A stretch of DNA of 11,132 nucleotides from Pseudomonadota bacterium (GTDB lineage Bacteria > Pseudomonadota > Gammaproteobacteria > Arenicellales > UBA868): positions 1 through 11,132 of the forward strand of contig JABJIU010000091.1 of the NCBI GenBank assembly GCA_018661145.1. Direction: 5' to 3'. Under the pieces are notes generated by a model, which was not told where the DNA came from, did not search any database, and was given only the letters and a program-made list of their open reading frames with translations. Position 1 is the first letter of the stretch. The number at the start of each line of letters is the position of its first letter. A program made the translations under genes and the position numbers. Positions 6,380 to 11,132 of the stretch are shown one piece after another.

Positions 6380-7399
6380 TCAGTTATATGACGGTGCAGC
6401 ATTCGCCTGCTCAGCAGCCTGAGCAACGCCGAGTTGAGCCGCCTCAGAAACCCGCTGGGCGAGTCGGTACGCCTCAGGCGCATCACCCTCATCAAGTTTC
6501 TTCTGTGCAACCTTGAGCGCTTTAGTCAACGGTACCGCTTTACCCCCGGTTGCAGAATCCAGTATGCGCCATACCCCGCTCGCGGCGTTGGCGGCTTTTA
6601 CATCATCGCCGGCCTGCGCAATCATGGTCGCGGCCTGCTCTGCCGTGGCATTGCTCGCATCTGCTGCACCCGTTGCCTGCAAGTATCTCAGGTCACTTCC
6701 TTCAACTACGCCCAAGGCCCAAGCACCGCGACTCCTGGCATGGTCGATCGCCTCCTGGATCTGGAAATCGCTGAGGTCACGCTCGATCTGAATCATCTGT
6801 CCGGGGTAGATCAGATCAGCATCTGTGATATCCGGCCGATTGCGTTTGAAAAGGAGTGGCCACTGATACGGGTCACCGTATACCTTTGGCTGAGACGAGA
6901 TTCCCCACAGATGATCACCCGCCTGGACCACGTAGGCAGAGATCGCGGGGACCGGAGCCTCATCCTTACAGACGAATGAATCCGGGTAGCGGGCACACCA
7001 GTCTTCCGTAGAGGTCTGGCCTGCCGCAACCTCTTCCTTGCAAACGAAGGAGTCTGGATATCTCGCACACCAGTCCTCCGAGGTCGTTGCCTTGTCTGCG
7101 ACCTCTTCATCCTTACAGACGAATGAATCCGGGTAGCGGGCACACCAGTCATCGGAAGTCGTTGCCTTCGCTGATGCATCCTCGCATTCAAAAGAGTCCG
7201 GATAGCGGTCACACCAATCATCGGGTTTATCGACAGCCGCCACCACCGCAGGTGCCATCGCGACTGCCGGTGCAGGTGCGGCGGCAGTGGCCGACCCCGC
7301 TTCGGTTTCGTTAGGTTTGGCGGTAACACATCCCGCAGTTACCGCGGCTATCGAGACCAATGTCAGCAAGGTTCGGATGGGGGTTGCGTTCATTCTCAT
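6380..7399 (-). CDS. LysM lipoprotein with four DWCxRYPDSFxC repeats
   Basis: This is a predicted lipoprotein of 339 residues that binds peptidoglycan through one LysM domain. The frame is open further upstream (to 7546), but that would run through the promoter and into the divergent arsC-like gene; ATG 7399 gives a proper lipoprotein signal, and ATG 7391-7393 is a near alternative. Seen in order: signal peptide 1-23 with lipobox V-T-A-G-Cys24, followed by Val, favouring the outer membrane; an Ala/Pro-rich linker to about 56; four repeats at 61-74, 84-97, 109-122 and 133-146, each with two cysteines nine residues apart; a LysM domain at about 155-205 (YVVQAGDHLWGISSQPKVYG, then LIYPGQMIQIE); and an Ala-rich, probably helical C-terminus with acidic and basic residues. 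The repeat family is not one I recognise. Disulfides within repeats are plausible in the periplasm. It is likely transcribed alone, from its own promoter to a strong terminator. Confidence 0.9.
   Translation of the reverse strand: MRMNATPIRTLLTLVSIAAVTAGCVTAKPNETEAGSATAAAPAPAVAMAPAVVAAVDKPDDWCDRYPDSFECEDASAKATTSDDWCARYPDSFVCKDEEVADKATTSEDWCARYPDSFVCKEEVAAGQTSTEDWCARYPDSFVCKDEAPVPAISAYVVQAGDHLWGISSQPKVYGDPYQWPLLFKRNRPDITDADLIYPGQMIQIERDLSDFQIQEAIDHARSRGAWALGVVEGSDLRYLQATGAADASNATAEQAATMIAQAGDDVKAANAASGVWRILDSATGGKAVPLTKALKVAQKKLDEGDAPEAYRLAQRVSEAAQLGVAQAAEQANAAPSYN
6960..7003 (-). repeat. 44-base perfect direct repeat, copy 4 (partner at 7107-7150)
   Basis: Bases 6960-7003 are identical to 7107-7150, 147 bases away, and the identity stops on both sides of the unit. 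The intervening copy at 7034-7075 differs from them at ten aligned positions in 43 although its protein differs by only one residue (Glu for Asp). Confidence 0.93.
6962..7219 (-). repeat. Four in-gene repeats encoding DWC-RYPDSF-C units
   Basis: Units lie at 7178-7219, 7109-7150, 7034-7075 and 6962-7003, with periods of 69, 75 and 72 bases, all multiples of three. Each encodes about 14 conserved residues of the form (D/E)DWCxRYPDSFxC(K/E)(D/E). Copies 2, 3 and 4 are nearly identical in protein. Copy 1 differs (DRY, FEC). The linkers between units are Thr/Ser/Ala/Glu-rich. Confidence 0.95.
7107..7150 (-). repeat. 44-base perfect direct repeat, copy 2 (partner at 6960-7003)
   Basis: This is the second member of the identical 44-base pair inside the LysM lipoprotein gene. 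Its flanking linkers, encoding KATTS before and EEVA after, resemble those of copy 3, whereas its core is identical to copy 4. Confidence 0.93.
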
Positions 7400-7466
7400 C
7401 GGGTCGCTCTCTGTGGAATGTTTGCGTATAAAATCACGCTGTTTCGCGGAAGTTTTTGCAATGCGG

Positions 7467-7472
7467 TATAAC
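7467..7472 (+). promoter_or_regulatory. Possible -10 element for the arsC-like gene
   Basis: TATAAC matches five of six bases of the -10 consensus and lies 53 bases before the arsC-like ATG, in the 126-base divergent region. No good -35 hexamer sits at 16-18 bases upstream, so the call is weak. It would place the two divergent start sites very close together. Confidence 0.25.
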
Positions 7473-7478
7473 GAGAGC

Positions 7479-7507
7479 AATTTAACTATTACCCCCTGAT
7501 CTGTCAA
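7479..7507 (-). promoter_or_regulatory. Probable sigma-70 promoter of the LysM lipoprotein gene
   Basis: On the minus strand a perfect -35 TTGACA (7507-7502) is followed after 17 bases by TAAATT (7484-7479), a four-of-six match to the -10 consensus. Transcription would begin near 7472, leaving a leader of about 70 bases before the LysM gene ATG at 7399. The region is locally AT-rich. Confidence 0.55.
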
Positions 7508-7525
7508 GAAATTCAAGGAAAACGC

Positions 7526-7867
7526 ATGGTTATCAGGATATATCACAACCCCCGTTGTTCAAAGTCCCGAGCAACACTTGCCTTACTGGTGGAACGCGGG
7601 ATCGAGCCTGAAATCGTCGAGTATCTCGACAACCCCCCGAACGCAAGCAGGCTGAAACAGATTCAAGCAGCACTGGATTGTCCGGCGATGGACATGGTTC
7701 GGACAAAAGAAGCGCCTTTTAAAGAAAACCATCTTGAATCTGCCACTGAGAACGAACTCATTGACGCCATCGCGCAGTTCCCGATCCTCCTGGAACGGCC
7801 CATTGTGGTCAACGGGAGCCGTGCCGCTATCGGTCGGCCCCCTGAAAACGTCCTCGAGATTCTGTAA
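7526..7867 (+). CDS. ArsC/Spx-family thioredoxin-fold protein, YfgD-like
   Basis: This is a small cytoplasmic protein of the glutaredoxin-dependent arsenate reductase family. The 113 residues begin MVIRIYHNPRCSKSRATL, with the single catalytic-type cysteine Cys11 in the NPRCSKSR loop. Three arginines match those important in plasmid R773 ArsC: Arg59 (MVRTKE), Arg91 (LLERPIVV) and Arg104 (IGRPPE). The length is nearer to the chromosomal YfgD group (about 119) than to R773 ArsC (141). The setting, close to hda and purM with no arsR or arsB, is that of yfgD, so a general redox role is as likely as arsenate reduction. AAGGAA five bases before the ATG at 7526 is a good Shine-Dalgarno. It is followed after 26 bases by the wrbA-like gene and is probably co-transcribed with it; it is divergent from the LysM lipoprotein gene. 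Confidence 0.92.
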   Translation: MVIRIYHNPRCSKSRATLALLVERGIEPEIVEYLDNPPNASRLKQIQAALDCPAMDMVRTKEAPFKENHLESATENELIDAIAQFPILLERPIVVNGSRAAIGRPPENVLEIL

Positions 7868-7893
7868 CCGTTCACATCGGCAGACCCGTTCCA

Positions 7894-8490
7894 ATGACCG
7901 AGTTACTGGTGCTGTACTACAGCCGTTATGGCGCAGTTGAAGCCATGGCCCGTCTCATCTGCCAGGGAATTGAGAGCGTGCCAGAGTGCGCGGCGCGACT
8001 AAGAACTGTCCCGCCCGTCTCAGCAACCCACGAAAGTACCGCGTCCGACATCCCGTCTGAGGGGCCCCCATACGTCGAACAAAAAGACCTTGCAGAGTGC
8101 AATGGACTTGCCCTTGGGAGTCCCACCCGATTTGGTCAGATAGCAGCGCCCCTGGCCTATTTCCTTCAGCAAACAGGATCTGACTGGCTTGCCGGTACGC
8201 TTGCTGGCAAACCGGCTGGCGTCTTTACCTCTTCCTCGACTCAGCATGGTGGACAAGAATCCACATTGCTCTCGATGATGCTTCCGCTGATGCACCATGG
8301 CATGCTGATCTGCGGCCTGCCGTTCACTGAAGTGGCGCTGAACCGAACCGAGACCGGGGGCACACCCTACGGTGCGTGTCACGTCGCCGGTGGCGCCGAT
8401 GACAGGCCAATCAGTCCGGATGAAGCTATCTTATGCCGGGCCCTCGGCGCGCGGCTCGCCACTACTGCTCGGACTCTAAAAACGGGCTAA
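7894..8490 (+). CDS. wrbA: WrbA-type NAD(P)H:quinone oxidoreductase (flavodoxin-like)
   Basis: This is a cytoplasmic FMN protein of the WrbA family, which carries out two-electron reduction of quinones with NAD(P)H and forms tetramers. The 198 residues match the usual length. FMN-binding loops are visible: YYSRYGAVEAMA (8-19) for the phosphate, GSPTRFGQIAAPL (75-87), SSSTQHGGQESTL (113-125), and TGGTPYGACH (154-163). A late SPDEAILCRALGARLA helix completes the fold. The region at 41-66 is variable, as in other WrbA proteins. The gene follows the arsC-like gene by 26 bases on the same strand, so the two likely share a transcript. No clear Shine-Dalgarno is present before ATG 7894. Its stop codon overlaps the hda stop on the opposite strand. 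Confidence 0.92.
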   Translation: MTELLVLYYSRYGAVEAMARLICQGIESVPECAARLRTVPPVSATHESTASDIPSEGPPYVEQKDLAECNGLALGSPTRFGQIAAPLAYFLQQTGSDWLAGTLAGKPAGVFTSSSTQHGGQESTLLSMMLPLMHHGMLICGLPFTEVALNRTETGGTPYGACHVAGGADDRPISPDEAILCRALGARLATTARTLKTG

Positions 8491-9194
8491 CTGTTCAACA
8501 GCCGTCCAGCGAGTTCCCGGACAAAAGGAACCGTTAATCGGCGCTGATGTGAAAAGGCCTCATCATCAATCTGATCCAACAGCGCAAACAAGGTCGAGGG
8601 GTCCCGGCGAACCCGGCGCAAGAGATAAGCAATCACGGCATCGGGCAACTCCAGCCCCCGGAGTCGCGCCCGCAACTGCATCGCTTCCGGCAACTGTTCT
8701 TCATTCAGAGGCTTAACCCGCCAGACACCCCCTGACGCAAGACGGGTGGCAAGATCAGCAAGGCCAAATCCTGCCTGCGAAGGTGGATAACTTCCCGCAA
8801 CAAACAGGCTGCCGCCCGACGGAATCAAACGCTCGTACAGACCCAGCAAAGCCTCCTCCCAAAGCCGATCACCGCTCACCAAGTCGATATCGTCAAGACA
8901 GGTGATTCCAGGACCTTCCAGATCCGTGATCATTTCCGGACGGACCCCATCGAGCGACAAAGACACATAAGCAGGCGCATCAGGTGACTGCAAATGTGCT
9001 CTGCAGCAAGCCTGCAGCAGATGAGACTTGCCGACGCCTCTTGGTCCATGCAGATAAATCACCCCCACATCACTATTGCCTGCAGGGTCTTGCAACAAAC
9101 TGATGATCTGCTGGTTATCGCCGATGAGAAAGTTCTCAAATGATGCCTGATCCTTCAGACGCAGTGGCAGCCGGATCTGATCAGCCCCAGACAA
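8487..9194 (-). CDS. hda: DnaA regulatory inactivator Hda
   Basis: Hda is a AAA+ protein related to DnaA that, bound to the DNA-loaded sliding clamp, stimulates ATP hydrolysis by DnaA and so prevents re-initiation of replication. The 235 residues start with the clamp-binding motif QIRLPL at 6-11. Walker A is GPRGVGKS (50-57), Walker B is CLDDID (99-104), and DLATRLASGG holds the probable arginine finger Arg151. A C-terminal lid segment, VRRDPSTLFALLDQID (about 195-210), is typical. The start is TTG at 9194: two codons upstream is a TGA in frame, no ATG precedes the clamp motif, and GAGAGG stands seven bases upstream. A rare start (CUG) is also known for E. coli hda. The gene follows the phosphatidyltransferase gene by 11 bases, and its Shine-Dalgarno overlaps that stop, suggesting translational coupling. 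Confidence 0.95.
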   Translation of the reverse strand: MSGADQIRLPLRLKDQASFENFLIGDNQQIISLLQDPAGNSDVGVIYLHGPRGVGKSHLLQACCRAHLQSPDAPAYVSLSLDGVRPEMITDLEGPGITCLDDIDLVSGDRLWEEALLGLYERLIPSGGSLFVAGSYPPSQAGFGLADLATRLASGGVWRVKPLNEEQLPEAMQLRARLRGLELPDAVIAYLLRRVRRDPSTLFALLDQIDDEAFSHQRRLTVPFVRELAGRLLNS

Positions 9195-9201
9195 TGCTCA
9201 G

Positions 9202-9207
9202 CCTCTC
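9202..9207 (-). promoter_or_regulatory. Shine-Dalgarno deciding the hda TTG start
   Basis: On the minus strand GAGAGG ends seven bases before the TTG at 9194. It overlaps the TGA stop of the upstream phosphatidyltransferase gene (9208-9206). It is the main evidence that the TTG is used. Confidence 0.65.
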
Positions 9208-9775
9208 ATCGGGACGGTTCAGAAGCATCGGTTGGTCGGATGACCCAGCAATACACATAATGAAATGCACTTGCGAGTGTTGTCGCGACAACCAGCCACA
9301 GTACCGCCTCGGTCAATAGGGCGAAAGAAAGAAAATCCAACCGCTCGACCATGATCAACACCACCAAAGAGATCTGCAAAAAGGTGTTCAGCTTGCTTAC
9401 CGGGCTCGGCCGCATATGTACATCACCGTGAACCCACTGCAGCACCAGGACACCGCCGATAATCCCAAGGTCGCGAAATCCGATCAGCAGCAACAGCCAG
9501 AACGGGATATCACCCGCCAGGGCCAACATGACGTAAGTGCTGACGATAAGCATCTTGTCTGCGAGCGGATCGAGGATCGAGCCCAACCGGGTCACCGCAT
9601 CAAATCGTTTTGCAATCCAGCCATCCAGGCCATCGGTGATACCGGCAATCAAAAAGACCGCCAGGGCCGCGCCATAGCGCCCGCTGTGCAAAAAGAGGAT
9701 GAGGACAGGTACCGCACCAATCCGGAGAAGCGTGAGCATATTGGGAAGCTGATAGAGCAGCGGCATGCGGGACAT
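9206..9775 (-). CDS. CDP-alcohol phosphatidyltransferase family protein
   Basis: This is an inner membrane enzyme of the family that transfers a phosphatidyl group from CDP-diacylglycerol to an alcohol, such as glycerol-3-phosphate or another head group. The signature, of the form DGxDGxxA(K/R)x8GxxxDxxxD, is visible as DGLDGWIAKRFDAVTRLGSI followed by LDPLAD, starting near residue 48. The N-terminus LPNMLTLLRIGAVPVLILFL is typical of PgsA-like members. About five hydrophobic segments are visible. ATG 9775 gives 189 residues; ATG 9766 and an upstream TTG at 9799 are alternatives, none with a strong Shine-Dalgarno. The acceptor alcohol cannot be decided here; the true pgsA may be elsewhere. 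It lies between purM (divergent) and hda (11 bases downstream, same strand), a context recalled from other gammaproteobacteria. Confidence 0.9.
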   Translation of the reverse strand: MSRMPLLYQLPNMLTLLRIGAVPVLILFLHSGRYGAALAVFLIAGITDGLDGWIAKRFDAVTRLGSILDPLADKMLIVSTYVMLALAGDIPFWLLLLIGFRDLGIIGGVLVLQWVHGDVHMRPSPVSKLNTFLQISLVVLIMVERLDFLSFALLTEAVLWLVVATTLASAFHYVYCWVIRPTDASEPSR

Positions 9776-9798
9776 AAAACGGAATCCAGGCTCAGTCA

Positions 9799-9810
9799 AG
9801 GTTGCAACCT
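9799..9810. promoter_or_regulatory. 12-base perfect palindrome in the phosphatidyltransferase / purM divergent region
   Basis: AGGTTGCAACCT is a perfect palindrome 24 bases upstream of the phosphatidyltransferase ATG at 9775 and 80 bases upstream of the purM GTG. Its position between divergent genes fits an operator, but it is short and does not match a PurR box. If the alternative TTG at 9799 is the true start, it would lie just at that start. Confidence 0.25.
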
Positions 9811-9890
9811 GGGGGACTCAACAATTCAGCCCCCTCTCGCGGCCGTACATACGATACCATAACTGCCTGACTCACCCTTTGCGTTTTCCT

Positions 9891-10928
9891 GTGCCCCCCT
9901 CAAGCGATCCCCCTCTCAGTTACCGTGACGCAGGCGTCGATATCGACGCTGGTGATGATCTGGTGGAACGTATCAAGCCTCTGGTGCGACGAACCCAACG
10001 GCCTGAATGCCTGGGCACTATCGGGGGCTTTGGTGGACTCTTCGAACTGCCCGCCGGACAGTACCAGCGGCCGGTGCTGGTCTCGGGCACAGACGGCGTG
10101 GGCACCAAACTCAAACTGGCCATCGCGCTCGGTCGCCACGACACGATCGGCATCGACCTCGTCGCAATGTGTGTCAACGATGTTCTCGTGGTGGGTGCCG
10201 AGCCACTCTACTTTCTCGACTATTTCGCGACTGCCGCCCTTTCGCCCACCCAAGCAGAGTCAGTGATCTCAGGAATTGCGACAGGATGTGAGATGGCTGG
10301 GGCCGCGCTGATCGGAGGCGAAACTGCCGAGATGCCAGGAATGTATGCGGCGGGCGACTATGATTTGGCCGGATTCTGCGTGGGGATCGTTGAAAAAGAC
10401 GAAATCATCGACGGCCAGCAGATTCGTGCTGGGGATCATGTTCTTGGCCTGGCGTCTAGCGGACTGCATTCAAACGGGTATTCGCTCGGTCGAGCCATCG
10501 TCGATCGTAGCGGTGCTTCGCTGAACACGCCTATCGCGGGTGCTACGCTAGGGGAGATTCTGCTGGAACCCACTCGGATTTACGTCCGAAGTATTCTCAA
10601 TCTTCTACAAAAGTTTCCGGTGAGGGGAATCGCCCATATCACCGGGGGTGGATTGCCCGGCAATATTCCGCGTGTCCTGCCAGAGGGGCTTGAATGCCAT
10701 ATCGATCCAAAAGCCTGGGCCTGCCCCGAGGTATTTGATTGGCTGCAATCCGAAGGCAGCGTCAGCGATGCGGAAATGCGACGCACTTTCAACTGCGGCA
10801 TCGGCCTTATCATCATCGTGACCCCAGAGGATGCGTCGCAAGCAACAAAGATGCTTGAAGAAAGTGGCGAGACGGTCTATCCCATCGGGGAAGTGCAAAC
10901 CGGTCGTGCAGGTGTCATCTTCGAATAA
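9891..10928 (+). CDS. purM: Phosphoribosylformylglycinamidine cyclo-ligase (AIR synthetase)
   Basis: PurM catalyses the fifth step of de novo purine synthesis, converting FGAM to AIR with ATP in the cytoplasm. GTG at 9891 gives 345 residues, the same as E. coli PurM as I recall it, and places SYRDAGVDIDAGDDLVERIK at the usual position near residue 10. Family motifs are GTDGVGTKLKLA (66-77), CVNDVLVVGAEPLYFLDY (94-111), GGETAEMPGMY (142-152), ASSGLHSNGYSL (188-199), HITGGGLPGNIPRVLP (249-264) and MRRTFNCGIG (296-305). The frame stays open upstream to 9765, but that stretch is unlike PurM and overlaps the divergent gene. A TTG at 9879 is a possible start four codons earlier. Neither start has a clear Shine-Dalgarno. 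purN overlaps the last 17 bases, so the two are one operon. Confidence 0.96.
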   Translation: MPPSSDPPLSYRDAGVDIDAGDDLVERIKPLVRRTQRPECLGTIGGFGGLFELPAGQYQRPVLVSGTDGVGTKLKLAIALGRHDTIGIDLVAMCVNDVLVVGAEPLYFLDYFATAALSPTQAESVISGIATGCEMAGAALIGGETAEMPGMYAAGDYDLAGFCVGIVEKDEIIDGQQIRAGDHVLGLASSGLHSNGYSLGRAIVDRSGASLNTPIAGATLGEILLEPTRIYVRSILNLLQKFPVRGIAHITGGGLPGNIPRVLPEGLECHIDPKAWACPEVFDWLQSEGSVSDAEMRRTFNCGIGLIIIVTPEDASQATKMLEESGETVYPIGEVQTGRAGVIFE

Positions 10929-11132
10929 CGACGCCAAACCTTGCCGAATCGTGGTGCTGATCAGCGGCAACGGCAGCAACCTGCAGGCCATAATCGATCA
11001 CTGTACCAACGGCAGTATTCGGGCTGAGGTGGTTGCTGTCATCAGTAATGTCGGATCAGCATTTGGCCTGACGCGCGCTCAGCAAGCAGGCATTAATGCG
11101 CATTGTCTTGACCATCGTGATTTCGCCAACCG
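10912..11132 (+). CDS. purN: Phosphoribosylglycinamide formyltransferase, N-terminal part
   Basis: PurN transfers a formyl group from 10-formyltetrahydrofolate to GAR in the third step of purine synthesis. Only the first 73 codons are in the window; the gene runs off the right edge. After a 12-residue leader the sequence RIVVLISGNGSNLQAIIDHC matches the family start, with the nucleotide/phosphate-binding loop SGNGSN, followed by VVAVISNVGSAFGLTRAQQA and GINAHCLDH. The start chosen is GTG 10912, which overlaps the purM end by 17 bases in another frame. A GTG at 10951 would remove the first beta strand. No strong Shine-Dalgarno is visible, so coupling to purM translation is likely. The catalytic Asn-His-Asp residues lie beyond the window. 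Confidence 0.93.
   Translation, partial: MSSSNNDAKPCRIVVLISGNGSNLQAIIDHCTNGSIRAEVVAVISNVGSAFGLTRAQQAGINAHCLDHRDFAN

Noticed and set aside
6962..7219. CRISPR-like array of regularly spaced repeats
   Set aside because: The repeats are in-frame coding units of a lipoprotein, the spacers encode related linkers, only four units exist, and there are no cas genes.
6811..7329. 172-codon minus-strand frame with repeated sequence inside the LysM gene
   Set aside because: The repeats have periods that are multiples of three, so another frame is also repetitive; it lacks any signal or domain and is a shadow.
7400..7546. Longer LysM gene starting at 7546
   Set aside because: It would overlap the divergent arsC-like gene and its own promoter; the lipobox signal peptide begins at ATG 7399.
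7526..7867. Arsenic resistance operon
   Set aside because: No arsR, arsB or acr3 nearby; length and context fit the chromosomal YfgD group.
9416..9862. 148-codon open frame on the plus strand over the phosphatidyltransferase gene
   Set aside because: It is antisense to a gene with clear family motifs; its Gln/Arg/Asp-rich sequence looks like a reverse-complement artefact.
9876..9886. PurR-box half-site TTTGCGT before purM
   Set aside because: Only one half matches; the opposite half of the palindrome is absent, and the site lies immediately before the start codon.

Overview
The window looks like a chromosomal, mostly housekeeping region of a moderately GC-rich gammaproteobacterium. Every product is bacterial. 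The arsC-like, wrbA, hda, purM and purN genes sit together with a yihY-type gene, a thioredoxin-like gene and proS, a neighbourhood I recall from Pseudomonas; an hda/yfgD/purMN vicinity is also known in E. coli. I cannot name the genus from sequence alone. There is no sign of phage, insertion sequences, tRNA, rRNA or CRISPR.

Layout, left to right. (1) 1-695, + strand: the 3' end of a large NAD-dependent glutamate dehydrogenase gene, cut by the window edge. (2) 798-2525, +: a complete bacterial-type prolyl-tRNA synthetase with its editing insertion. (3) 2543-5229, - strand, a likely operon transcribed in the order thioredoxin-like (CPWC) protein, TolC-family outer membrane channel, small membrane-fusion (HlyD/RND adaptor-like) protein. 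No inner-membrane pump gene accompanies this pair. (4) 5377-6279, -: a YihY/BrkB-family membrane protein. (5) 6380-7399, -: a LysM lipoprotein with four copies of a two-cysteine repeat, followed by a strong intrinsic terminator and preceded by a recognisable promoter. (6) 7526-8490, +: an ArsC/YfgD-like protein and a WrbA-type flavoprotein, divergent from the LysM gene. (7) 8487-9775, -: a CDP-alcohol phosphatidyltransferase followed by hda, whose stop overlaps the wrbA stop tail to tail. (8) 9891-11132, +: purM and the beginning of purN, overlapping by 17 bases; purN runs off the window.

The right part combines replication control (Hda, which acts on DnaA with the sliding clamp), phospholipid head-group chemistry and two successive de novo purine enzymes. 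The middle is envelope-directed: a secreted redox protein, an export channel with adaptor, a polytopic membrane protein and a peptidoglycan-binding lipoprotein.

The most distinctive items are the DWCxRYPDSFxC repeats of the LysM lipoprotein, whose DNA shows a mosaic pattern suggesting recombination between copies, and the pump-less TolC/adaptor pair next to a periplasmic thioredoxin-like protein. Several starts are non-ATG: hda TTG, purM GTG and purN GTG. No intergenic stretch exceeds about 130 bases. I did not find a clearly new multi-gene system.
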